Below, piece by piece: positions 1 to 6,039 of a DNA stretch of 6,039 nucleotides. Position 1 is the first letter of the stretch. The number at the start of each line of letters is the position of its first letter. Source of the DNA: an uncultured Acidobacteriota bacterium (GTDB lineage Bacteria; Acidobacteriota; JAAYUB01). Both the position numbers and the translations under genes were made by a program. The stretch spans positions 1 through 6,039 of the forward strand of contig CALAMB010000292.1 of NCBI GenBank assembly GCA_937925645.1, written 5' to 3'. The notes beneath the pieces were generated by a model that searched no databases, was not told the DNA's origin, and saw only the letters and a list, made by a program, of their open reading frames with translations.

Positions 1-402
<402 letters not shown>

Positions 403-412
403 GGCGGGCGCC

Positions 413-1714
413 ATGGAACAGACACGCAGCCGCGCCTTTTTTGCCGAAGCCGTCCAGTGCATCCCCGGCGGGGTGAACTCGCCGGTGCGCGCTTTCGGGT
501 CGGTGGGCGGGACCCCGCCGTTCATCGACCGGGGCGCCGGGGCGCGACTGTGGGACGCCGACGGCAACGAGTACATCGACTTCGTGGCGTCGTGGGGACC
601 GCTGATCCTCGGGCACGCGTACCCGCCGGTGGTCCGGCGGCTGGAGGAGGCGCTCCGCAAGGGCACCTCGTTCGGCGCGCCGGTGGCGGTGGAGGTGGCC
701 CTGGCCCAGGCCATCTGCCGGCTGGTGCCGTCGGTGGAGAAGGTCCGGCTCGTGAGCTCGGGCACCGAGGCCACCATGAGCGCCATCCGGCTGGTGCGCG
801 GGTTCACCGGACGCCGGAAGATTCTCAAGTTCGAGGGCTGCTACCACGGCCACGCCGACGCCTTCCTGGTGAAGGCGGGTTCCGGCGTCGCCACGCTGGG
901 CATTCCGGGCTGCCCGGGGATCCCCGCGGAGGTGTCGGGACTCACCCTGACCGTCCCGTACAACGACGCGGCGGCGGTGGCCGACGTGGTTCGGCGGGAA
1001 GGGGCGGACCTGGCGGCCGTCATCGTGGAGCCGGTGGCGGCCAACATGGGCGTGGTGCCGCCGGCGGACGGCTTCCTTTCCTTCCTGCGCGAGATCACCG
1101 CCGCGCACGGCATCCTGCTGGTGTTCGACGAGGTGATCACCGGCTTCCGGCTGGGGCTGGGCGGCGCGCAGGCCCACTACGGCGTGACGCCGGACCTGAC
1201 CACGCTGGGCAAGATCATCGGCGGTGGCCTGCCCGTGGGCGCCTACGGCGGCCGGGCGGACATCATGGCCTGCGTCGCCCCCGAGGGTCCGGTCTACCAG
1301 GCGGGGACGCTCTCCGGCAATCCGCTGGCGGTGACCGCCGGCCTGGCCACCCTGGAGGCGCTGGAGCAGATGGAGCGGGACGAGGGCCTGTACGCGCGGC
1401 TGGCGCGGCTGGGCGGCCACTTGGCCGACGGGATCCGCCGCGACCTGGAACGGTTGAACCTCCGCCTGACCTTGAACACGGCGGGCTCCATGGCCACGCT
1501 GTTTTTCACCGACGGCGCGGTGCGGGACTTCGCCTCGGCGGCCCGGTCGGACACGCAGCGATACGGCCGCTACTTCTGGGAGATGCTCCGGCGGGGGATC
1601 TACCTGGCGCCGTCGCAGTTCGAGGCGTGCTTCATTTCGGCGGCGCACACCGAGGCCGACCTGGACGTGTTCCTGAAGGCCAACTACGAGGCCCTGAAAG
1701 TCGCCTTCACCTAA
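413..1714 (+). CDS. hemL: Glutamate-1-semialdehyde 2,1-aminomutase
   Basis: This 433-residue protein has normal length for HemL. It is a PLP-dependent class III aminotransferase-fold enzyme that isomerises glutamate-1-semialdehyde to 5-aminolevulinate, so the organism uses the C5 (tRNA-glutamate) route. Visible motifs include the N-terminal CIPGGVNSPVRAF, the phosphate-binding SSGTEATMSAIRL (about residues 115-127), GCYHGHAD (142-149), VFDEVITGFR with the PLP-ring aspartate at D239, and TTLGKIIGGGLPVGAYGG with the Schiff-base lysine at K267. GTLSGNPLA and the C-terminal FEACFISAAHTEADL are also family-typical. The ATG at 413 gives MEQTRSRAFFAEA, matching the usual HemL N-terminus, with GAGG 8 bases upstream. 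The gene sits 10 bases after hemB, whose product uses the aminolevulinate that HemL makes. No key residue is missing. The closest alternative would be another class III aminotransferase, but the HemL-specific motifs make that unlikely. Confidence 0.98.
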   Translation: MEQTRSRAFFAEAVQCIPGGVNSPVRAFGSVGGTPPFIDRGAGARLWDADGNEYIDFVASWGPLILGHAYPPVVRRLEEALRKGTSFGAPVAVEVALAQAICRLVPSVEKVRLVSSGTEATMSAIRLVRGFTGRRKILKFEGCYHGHADAFLVKAGSGVATLGIPGCPGIPAEVSGLTLTVPYNDAAAVADVVRREGADLAAVIVEPVAANMGVVPPADGFLSFLREITAAHGILLVFDEVITGFRLGLGGAQAHYGVTPDLTTLGKIIGGGLPVGAYGGRADIMACVAPEGPVYQAGTLSGNPLAVTAGLATLEALEQMERDEGLYARLARLGGHLADGIRRDLERLNLRLTLNTAGSMATLFFTDGAVRDFASAARSDTQRYGRYFWEMLRRGIYLAPSQFEACFISAAHTEADLDVFLKANYEALKVAFT

Positions 1715-1723
1715 TCAGATGGT

Positions 1724-1822
1724 AGTTGGGAGATAGGAGTTAGGAGTTGGTAATCTCTACAGTACTCAGATTCCCCATCTCCTATCTCCTGTCTCCTATC
1801 TCCTGTCTCCTATCTCCCAACT
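1724..1822. terminator. Possible bidirectional terminator or transcript-end hairpin formed by the inverted heptamer arrays
   Basis: AGTTGGGAGATAGGAG at 1724-1739 is the perfect reverse complement of 1807-1822 (16 bp), with a 67-base loop. A second pairing, 1738-1750 with 1817-1829 (13 bp), uses the same arms in a shifted register. The position between two converging operons is where transcripts from both strands should end. Against a classical intrinsic terminator: the loop is long and no T-tract follows the stem on either strand. Transcript-end protection or a barrier between convergent polymerases is equally possible. Confidence 0.35.
1726..1750 (+). repeat. Left heptamer array (WYRGGAG, about 3.5 units)
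   Basis: Starting 11 bases after the hemL stop, 7-bp units run head to tail on the plus strand: TTGGGAG at 1726, ATAGGAG at 1733, TTAGGAG at 1740, and a partial TTGG at 1747. The same units recur, inverted, in the array at 1779-1827. The 7-bp period is not a multiple of three, and no reading frame of either strand's genes uses it, so it is non-coding repeat DNA. It is also distinctly AT-richer than the flanking genes. Confidence 0.85.
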
Positions 1823-1827
1823 CCTAA
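1779..1827 (-). repeat. Right heptamer array (complement of WYRGGAG, seven units)
   Basis: Seven exact 7-bp units run from 1779 to 1827 on the plus strand: CTCCTAT and CTCCTGT alternate five times (1779-1813), then CTCCCAA (1814) and CTCCTAA (1821). The alternation makes a 14-bp higher-order repeat. Read on the minus strand the units are ATAGGAG, ACAGGAG, TTGGGAG and TTAGGAG, three of which are the units of the left array. The last unit abuts the TAG stop of the permease gene (1828-1830), so the repeat begins immediately at the end of that coding region. Tandem slippage is the obvious way such an array would grow or shrink; this is inferred. Confidence 0.9.
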
Positions 1828-3063
1828 CTATTCATGGCGCAGCGCCTCGATGGGGGAGATCCGGGCCGCCCGCCGCGCCGGATAGATGCCGAACACGAGG
1901 CCGACGGCACACGAGACGCCGACCCCCAGCAGGACGGACCACACCGTGACCACGGTGGCCCAGCCGGAGTAGGCCGACACGATCCGCGCGATGCCGTATC
2001 CCAGCGCGATCCCCAGCAGCGACCCCCCGGCGCTCAGCCCCACGGACTCGAGGACGAACTGGCTGCTGATGTCGCGGCGGCGCGCGCCCAGCGCCCGACG
2101 GAGTCCGATCTCGTTGGTGCGCTCCAGCACCGAGGCGAGCATGATGTTCATGATGCCGATGCCGCCCACGAGCAGCGAGATGGAGGCGATGGCGCCCATC
2201 ACCACGTTGAAGATCTGCTGCGTCTGGCGGTTCTGGGCCAGGAGTTTCTCCGGCACCACGAGACTGAAGTCGTCGATCTGCCGGTGCATGCTGCCCACCA
2301 TCGAGGAAACCAGCGCCGCCTGAACGGCCAGGTCGGCCCCCTCGGGGATCTGGATGACGATCTCGTCCAGTTCGTCCGCCACAGGGTCGGGCTCAAACTT
2401 GGCCAGGCAGGTGGCCAGCGGCACGTAGATGTCGTTGCTGGGATTCTCCAGCTTCACTCCCTCGAACTCGTCCTTCTGCAGGTACGGGTCGGCCAGCACG
2501 CCGATCACGGTGAACCACTCCTGGTTGATCTTGACCGGTTCGCCGACGGGGTCGTTGACGCCGAACAGCTTGCGCCGCGCGGTGGTCCCCAGCACGCAGA
2601 CCGGGTTGGCTCTGGCCTCGTCCACGGGGATGAAGAAGCTGCCGGCGAGCATCTGCAGGCCCATCGCCTGCGGGTAGAGGGCATTCACGGCCAGCACGCG
2701 CGAGTCGCTCTTGCCGAGGCGCGAGAAGATCTGGTAGGCCTTGACCACCTTCTTGCCCACGGCGAGCGAGCCGTCGGGCAGGGCCTGGCGGAGCGCCGCC
2801 ACGTCGCGGCGGCTCAGGCCGGGCGAATCCTGGCGGATGATCTTCTGCTCGTTGGGGGCGAACTCCTTGGCCTTGACCATGATGTTGCGCAGGCCCATGT
2901 TGCGGATCAGGGTCAGCGACTCCTGCTCGGCGCCGGCGCCGATGGCCAGCATGGAGAGCACGGCCGCCACGCCGAAGATGATCCCCAGCATGGTCAGGGT
3001 GGTGCGCAGCTTGTGCCGGAACAGGTTCTCGACGGCGACTTTGAACGATTCGCTGATGAGCAT
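1828..3063 (-). CDS. MacB/FtsX-type ABC transporter permease without ATPase domain
   Basis: A 411-residue inner-membrane permease of the MacB/LolE/FtsX (type VII ABC) superfamily, which couples cytoplasmic ATP hydrolysis to movement of substrates in the periplasm. Domain order is a cytoplasmic N-terminal helix, TM1 at about 23-43, a MacB-type periplasmic core domain (about 45-280), then TM2 (about 286-311), TM3 (about 340-362) and TM4 (about 370-394). Diagnostic motifs are GGIGIMNIMLAS followed by ERTNEIGLRRALGARRRDI (coupling region, 300-332) and the C-terminal YPARRAARISPIEALRHE (394-411), both MacB-like. E. coli MacB carries an N-terminal ATPase; this protein begins directly at the first membrane helix, so a separate ATP-binding partner is required and none is in the window. 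The ATG at 3063 has GGAGAG 7 bases upstream. It follows the adaptor gene by 28 bases and ends the operon; TAG at 1828-1830 touches the heptamer array. The substrate cannot be read from the sequence. Confidence 0.95.
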   Translation of the reverse strand: MLISESFKVAVENLFRHKLRTTLTMLGIIFGVAAVLSMLAIGAGAEQESLTLIRNMGLRNIMVKAKEFAPNEQKIIRQDSPGLSRRDVAALRQALPDGSLAVGKKVVKAYQIFSRLGKSDSRVLAVNALYPQAMGLQMLAGSFFIPVDEARANPVCVLGTTARRKLFGVNDPVGEPVKINQEWFTVIGVLADPYLQKDEFEGVKLENPSNDIYVPLATCLAKFEPDPVADELDEIVIQIPEGADLAVQAALVSSMVGSMHRQIDDFSLVVPEKLLAQNRQTQQIFNVVMGAIASISLLVGGIGIMNIMLASVLERTNEIGLRRALGARRRDISSQFVLESVGLSAGGSLLGIALGYGIARIVSAYSGWATVVTVWSVLLGVGVSCAVGLVFGIYPARRAARISPIEALRHE

Positions 3064-3070
3064 CGGTTGT

Positions 3071-3076
3071 CTCTCC
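3071..3076 (-). promoter_or_regulatory. Ribosome binding site of the ABC permease gene (GGAGAG)
   Basis: Read on the minus strand, GGAGAG lies 7 bases before the ATG at 3063-3061, inside the 28-base gap after the adaptor stop codon (TAG, 3094-3092). It is a good match at normal spacing and fixes the start at 3063. Confidence 0.75.
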
Positions 3077-3091
3077 GCGGGATGGGGTTGC

Positions 3092-4417
3092 CTAGCCGAT
3101 CACGATGAAGCGCCGCCCGGAGGTCATGGAGGAGGCGGCGTTGAAGTCAGGCAGATGGAGCTGCTGTTTTTCGTAAGGGTGGCGCAGGGCGATCACGTCG
3201 CCGTCCCGGACGCCGTCGAGGACGAAGAAACCGTGGTCGCTGTCCACGATGGTCACGGGACGCTCGCGGTAGCCGGTGCGCGCGTCGCGGACGTACACGA
3301 GAAAGCGGTTGTCCTTCTTGATCACCGCGCACTTGGGCACCACGAAGGCGCCCGCCTGGCGGGCCGTTTCGATCTCCGCCGTCAGGCGCAGGCCGGGCTT
3401 GAGGCGGGGGAGCACGTCGGGCGGCACGTCGAGGGCGATCTCGCACTCGAAGTACTTGCGGGGATCCTCGTCGACGATCTGCTCGGCCACCCTGGCCACC
3501 TTGACCACCCGGCCGGTGAAGGCCTGGTCGGGCAGCGAGGCGATCCGGACGTCAACCGGCGCGCCCTCCTTGACGCCGGCGATGCTGGCCTCGGCCACCT
3601 GGATTTTGCCCTTGAACGAGCTGAGGCTGGCGATGTCCATGAGCGGCTGCCCCGGCCAGACCTCGCCGCCCACTTCCAGGCGTTGGAACCAACTTTCGCG
3701 GTAGATGACCACGCCGGACACCGGGGCCCGGATCTCCAGCGACGAGAGAATTTCCTCGGCTGACTGGACCTCGGCCTGCGCCCGGCCGCGCTCGATCCCC
3801 AGGATTTTCTGGTCGGCCTGGTTCAGGGTGCCGCGCAGCTCCCCCTTGCGGGCGAGCACGCCCTTGCGATACTGGGCCAGCGCGGCGTTCATGATGGACT
3901 CCTGGATCTCCCATCGGGAGAAAATATCCTCATCCTTGCGGATCTGCCGCTGGGCGAACGCGTACTCCTTGTCGGCGCCGGTTTGGTCCAGCTCCACCAG
4001 CCGGGTGTCGGTGCGGGCGTCCTGGCTGTTCTTGTCGAGGCGATGGTCGTAGCTGGTGACGGTGTTCCGGTTCTGCTCCAGCGCCAGGGCCGCCTCGCTC
4101 CGGTCGAAGCGCACCAGGGTGCTGCCGGCGGGGAGCAGGGTTCCCTCGGGGACGAGCCAGGCGATCTTGAGGGACCAGCGGGAACGGCTGCGGGGGCTGG
4201 GGGTGTTGATGGGGACGGTGTCCAGTCCCGTGAGCGCGCCCTGGGCCGGCACGACGATGCGGTACTCCCGCGGCTTGAGGCTCAGCGTGGGCACCGGGTC
4301 CTCGTCTGACGGATGGAGCCACGCGGAGATCCGGCGGCTGACCGGTCCGCCGAACAGGTAGCCGGCGGCCGCCAGGACAGCCAGGATCCCGAGAGTGACG
4401 AGCGTTTTCTTAATCAC
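3092..4417 (-). CDS. HlyD/MacA-type periplasmic adaptor (membrane fusion protein)
   Basis: This 441-residue adaptor would link the permease to an outer-membrane TolC-type channel. The frame stays open upstream to 4591, but that extension is Arg/Pro-rich and overlaps the end of the preceding gene. The GTG at 4417 is preferred because it gives IKKTLVTLGILAVLAAAGYLF (about 2-22), a clear membrane anchor or signal, has GGAGG 8 bases upstream, and overlaps the preceding TGA by 4 bases (GTGA). The order is anchor, first lipoyl/barrel strands (about 45-110, with WLVPEG and LVRFDRSE), a helical coiled-coil hairpin (about 107-226), second lipoyl half (LEIRAPVSGVVIYRE, 227-241), beta-barrel (about 268-350, with LKPGLRLTAEIE), and a membrane-proximal domain (about 355-415). 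The segment 72-80 (TPSPRSRSR) is unusually basic where many adaptors have a Gly-rich SGRV-like turn. The whole protein aligns with the second module of the preceding gene, so the two are paralogues. The partner is most likely the permease downstream. Confidence 0.9.
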   Translation of the reverse strand: MIKKTLVTLGILAVLAAAGYLFGGPVSRRISAWLHPSDEDPVPTLSLKPREYRIVVPAQGALTGLDTVPINTPSPRSRSRWSLKIAWLVPEGTLLPAGSTLVRFDRSEAALALEQNRNTVTSYDHRLDKNSQDARTDTRLVELDQTGADKEYAFAQRQIRKDEDIFSRWEIQESIMNAALAQYRKGVLARKGELRGTLNQADQKILGIERGRAQAEVQSAEEILSSLEIRAPVSGVVIYRESWFQRLEVGGEVWPGQPLMDIASLSSFKGKIQVAEASIAGVKEGAPVDVRIASLPDQAFTGRVVKVARVAEQIVDEDPRKYFECEIALDVPPDVLPRLKPGLRLTAEIETARQAGAFVVPKCAVIKKDNRFLVYVRDARTGYRERPVTIVDSDHGFFVLDGVRDGDVIALRHPYEKQQLHLPDFNAASSMTSGRRFIVIG

Positions 4418-6039
4418 TGGGAGGCCCTCCCGTTGACGCGGCCGTTGCCGTTGGCCGCGCTGGCGGTCTCGACAGGCCTGCTGGCAACCCGCTCGCCCTC
4501 GGCCAGCCCGTTTGTGACGATGGCCATCAGGCCGTTGTTCCGGCCCACGGTCACCTCGCGGCGCTGGGGGCGGCCGTCGCGCTCCACCCACAGGAACGAG
4601 CGGCCGCCGGCGGTCTCGAGGGCGGCCAGCGGCACCGCGAGCACGTTCTGGAAATGGTCGATCTCCACCTCGAGCCGGGCGGCCATGCCGGGGCGCATCC
4701 GCTGGGGATCGACCGTCTCCAGCTTGACCGTGAACCCGAGGGACTTGATGGGCCGATCCTGGGGGCCGGCGGTCAGCGAGTCGGCGATCTGCGTGATCCG
4801 GCCGCGGAACACCTTCTCCGGGATGCCGTCGAAGGAGACCGCCACCGGCAGGCCGACGCGGATTTTGTTGGAGTCCACTTCGGCGACCTGTCCGCGGACC
4901 ACCAGGGTGGTGAGGTCGGGCAACGAGATGATCGTGTCCATCATGAACACGTCGCTGCCCACCTGCTTCTTCTCGTTGTTCCAGTCGGTCTTGTGGATGA
5001 CCACGCCGCCGATGGGGGCGGCGACCTCCAGGGCGGCCAGGGCGGCCTGGTAGCTCTGGACGCGCTCCTGGTGGAAGCGCTGCTTGTCCCGCAGGAGGCC
5101 CAGCTCCAGCCGGGCGTTCTCCTGCACCGCCGCCAGCTTCTTGTTCAGCATGGCGGTGCGGGCCTTGGCCAGCTCCAGCTCGTACTCGGCCTCCCGGACC
5201 TTGATGGAGGACTCGAATTCGCGCACGTCGAGGAGCTTGCTCTGGGCGCGCACCTCCTGGGTCTTGGCCTCCTCCAGCTCCAGCTCCAGGTCCTTGACCG
5301 CGGACTCGCGGGTGGAACCGGTGCGCAGGATCTCCTGCCGGGCCTTGTCCAGCTCGGCGGTCTCGTCGCGCAGGTAGCGGAAGATTTCCGACGGATCGAA
5401 CTGGACGAGAAAATCGCCCGGCCGGACCTGGATGCCCTCCTCGGCCAGCCGGATGATCTTGAAGCGCCGCACGCGGGGCAGGGCGGGCGGGCCGATGTCC
5501 ACGGCCTTCTCCGCAATGACTTGACCCGAGCCGGCGACAGTGAAGGCGAAGTCATCCCGCTTCACGCTCAGCCATTCGATGGCGGCGTCGGCCGACGCGC
5601 CGGCACCGCCGGCCGCCGGCAGCACCTCCTCGCCGGCGCGGACGTCGCCCTGGACGACCGCCTCGGTGGCGTTGGCGTCCAGCACCTCGACGGGGACACG
5701 GCGCGGCGGATCGCCCGGTCGCAGGAGATACGCGTCGCCGCGGCTGTCGGTGTGGACGGCCGCGCGCGGCACCACCAGCGCCCCGGCCCGTGACACGGGC
5801 ACCCGGATTCGGGCGGTCATGCCCGGTTTCATCACGGCCGGATCGGGCCGCTCCAGGGTGATCTTCATGCGGAACGACCGCAGCTGGGACCGGAAGTGCC
5901 GGGTGCTGGCCGCGTCGCTGAGCTGGACCACCCGGCCGCGGAAGGTCCGGTCCGGGATGGCGTCGAGCACGATCTCGGCGGGCAGGTCGAGGGCCAGTTG
6001 CAGAAGGTCGGTGTCGTACACGCGGGCGTCCACCTGGAG
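4414..6039 (-). CDS. Tandem (fused) HlyD-type adaptor protein, 5' truncated: end of one module plus one complete module
   Basis: The frame is open from the window edge (first codons L-Q-V-D-A-R-V) to TGA at 4416-4414, giving 541 visible residues; the true start lies beyond 6039. A GTG at 6033 is in frame but sits inside a conserved barrel strand and is not the start. Residues 1-138 form the beta-barrel and membrane-proximal part of a first adaptor (DAIPDRTFRGRVVQLSDAAS, MKPGMTARIRVPV, ALVVPRAAV). A Gly/Ala linker (about 141-153, AAGGAGASADA) leads into a second, full module: N-terminal strands (156-190), first lipoyl half (EEGIQVRPGDFLVQFDPSE, 201-218), coiled-coil hairpin (about 218-336, rich in Glu/Lys/Leu), second lipoyl half (LEVAAPIGGVVIHK, 337-350), barrel (about 380-462), membrane-proximal domain (about 465-520) and an Asn/Gly-rich tail (ASAANGNGRVNGRASQ). 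No signal, membrane helix or ribosome site occurs at the junction, so module 2 relies on the fusion for export. It heads the visible export operon and overlaps the next adaptor gene by 4 bases. Confidence 0.88.
   Translation of the reverse strand, partial: LQVDARVYDTDLLQLALDLPAEIVLDAIPDRTFRGRVVQLSDAASTRHFRSQLRSFRMKITLERPDPAVMKPGMTARIRVPVSRAGALVVPRAAVHTDSRGDAYLLRPGDPPRRVPVEVLDANATEAVVQGDVRAGEEVLPAAGGAGASADAAIEWLSVKRDDFAFTVAGSGQVIAEKAVDIGPPALPRVRRFKIIRLAEEGIQVRPGDFLVQFDPSEIFRYLRDETAELDKARQEILRTGSTRESAVKDLELELEEAKTQEVRAQSKLLDVREFESSIKVREAEYELELAKARTAMLNKKLAAVQENARLELGLLRDKQRFHQERVQSYQAALAALEVAAPIGGVVIHKTDWNNEKKQVGSDVFMMDTIISLPDLTTLVVRGQVAEVDSNKIRVGLPVAVSFDGIPEKVFRGRITQIADSLTAGPQDRPIKSLGFTVKLETVDPQRMRPGMAARLEVEIDHFQNVLAVPLAALETAGGRSFLWVERDGRPQRREVTVGRNNGLMAIVTNGLAEGERVASRPVETASAANGNGRVNGRASQ
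4425..4431 (-). promoter_or_regulatory. Ribosome binding site of the 441-aa adaptor gene, inside an inverted repeat
   Basis: On the minus strand GGGAGGG (4431-4425) lies 7 bases before the GTG start at 4417-4415, within the last codons of the upstream gene. The 13 bases from 4431 to 4419 read GGGAGGGCCTCCC, a near-palindrome that could form a 5-bp hairpin with a 3-base loop covering the binding site. With the GTGA stop/start overlap this is what one expects of translational coupling, where ribosomes finishing the upstream gene open the site. The hairpin is short, so this is suggestive only. Confidence 0.6.

Noticed and set aside
457..1725. 422-codon open frame in another plus-strand frame inside hemL
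   Set aside because: The product is Gly/Arg/Pro-rich low complexity with no family motifs, and it overlaps nearly all of hemL.
1724..1829. CRISPR array
   Set aside because: The units are 7 bp head to tail with no unique spacers, in two opposed arrays; this is tandem or inverted repeat DNA.
1834..3108. 424-codon open frame antisense to the ABC permease
   Set aside because: It is rich in His, Asp, Gln and Gly with no domain, and exactly mirrors a permease with complete MacB motifs.
4418..4591. N-terminal extension of the free adaptor up to an ATG-equivalent at 4591
   Set aside because: The 58 added residues are Arg/Pro/Gln-rich and out-of-frame with the upstream adaptor they overlap. The GTG at 4417 has a good ribosome site and starts directly before the membrane anchor.
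5563..5565. In-frame GTG (minus strand) as a separate start for fused module 2
   Set aside because: No ribosome site precedes it and the product would lack a signal or anchor, so a periplasmic adaptor could not be exported; the fusion reading is preferred.
4654..5793. 379-codon open frame antisense to the fused adaptor
   Set aside because: It is a Leu/Gly/His/Asp-rich shadow of the adaptor coding strand with no recognisable family.

Overview
The window is high-GC bacterial DNA with very dense coding. Two blocks of genes point toward each other across one short, AT-richer, repetitive intergenic gap. Every gene has a readable family assignment. The C5-type haem genes together with a MacB-type ABC exporter with HlyD-type adaptors indicate a Gram-negative (diderm) bacterium. 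An Acidobacteriota or deltaproteobacterial-like lineage is plausible from the GC content and gene style, but this is inference and the sequence cannot fix the taxon.

Left block, plus strand (1-1714): the 3' part of hemB (porphobilinogen synthase), then 10 bases, then a complete hemL (glutamate-1-semialdehyde 2,1-aminomutase). These enzymes catalyse consecutive steps: HemL makes 5-aminolevulinate and HemB condenses two molecules of it into porphobilinogen. The pair is almost certainly cotranscribed.

Middle (1715-1827): a convergent intergenic region made largely of two oppositely oriented arrays of a 7-bp unit (consensus WYRGGAG, its complement on the right side). The arrays can pair through a perfect 16-bp inverted repeat or, in a shifted register, through 13 bp. 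It is the only non-coding stretch of any size and the most unusual non-coding feature here.

Right block, minus strand (6039 down to 1828): three genes of one export operon. In transcription order they are (i) a 5'-truncated long membrane-fusion (HlyD/MacA-type) adaptor whose visible part is the C-terminal half of one adaptor module fused in frame to a second, complete module; (ii) a separate 441-residue HlyD-type adaptor with a membrane anchor, starting at a GTG that overlaps the upstream stop by 4 bases; and (iii) a 411-residue MacB/FtsX-type ABC permease without its own ATPase domain. The three adaptor modules align with one another, so they look like duplicates. An ATP-binding subunit is expected but absent from the window. 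It may lie upstream (beyond 6039) or elsewhere.

The main interest is the triple-module adaptor arrangement (two fused, one free) feeding a single permease, and the heptamer inverted array between the convergent operons. Long antisense reading frames opposite hemL, the permease and the adaptors are GC-driven shadows and were not annotated.
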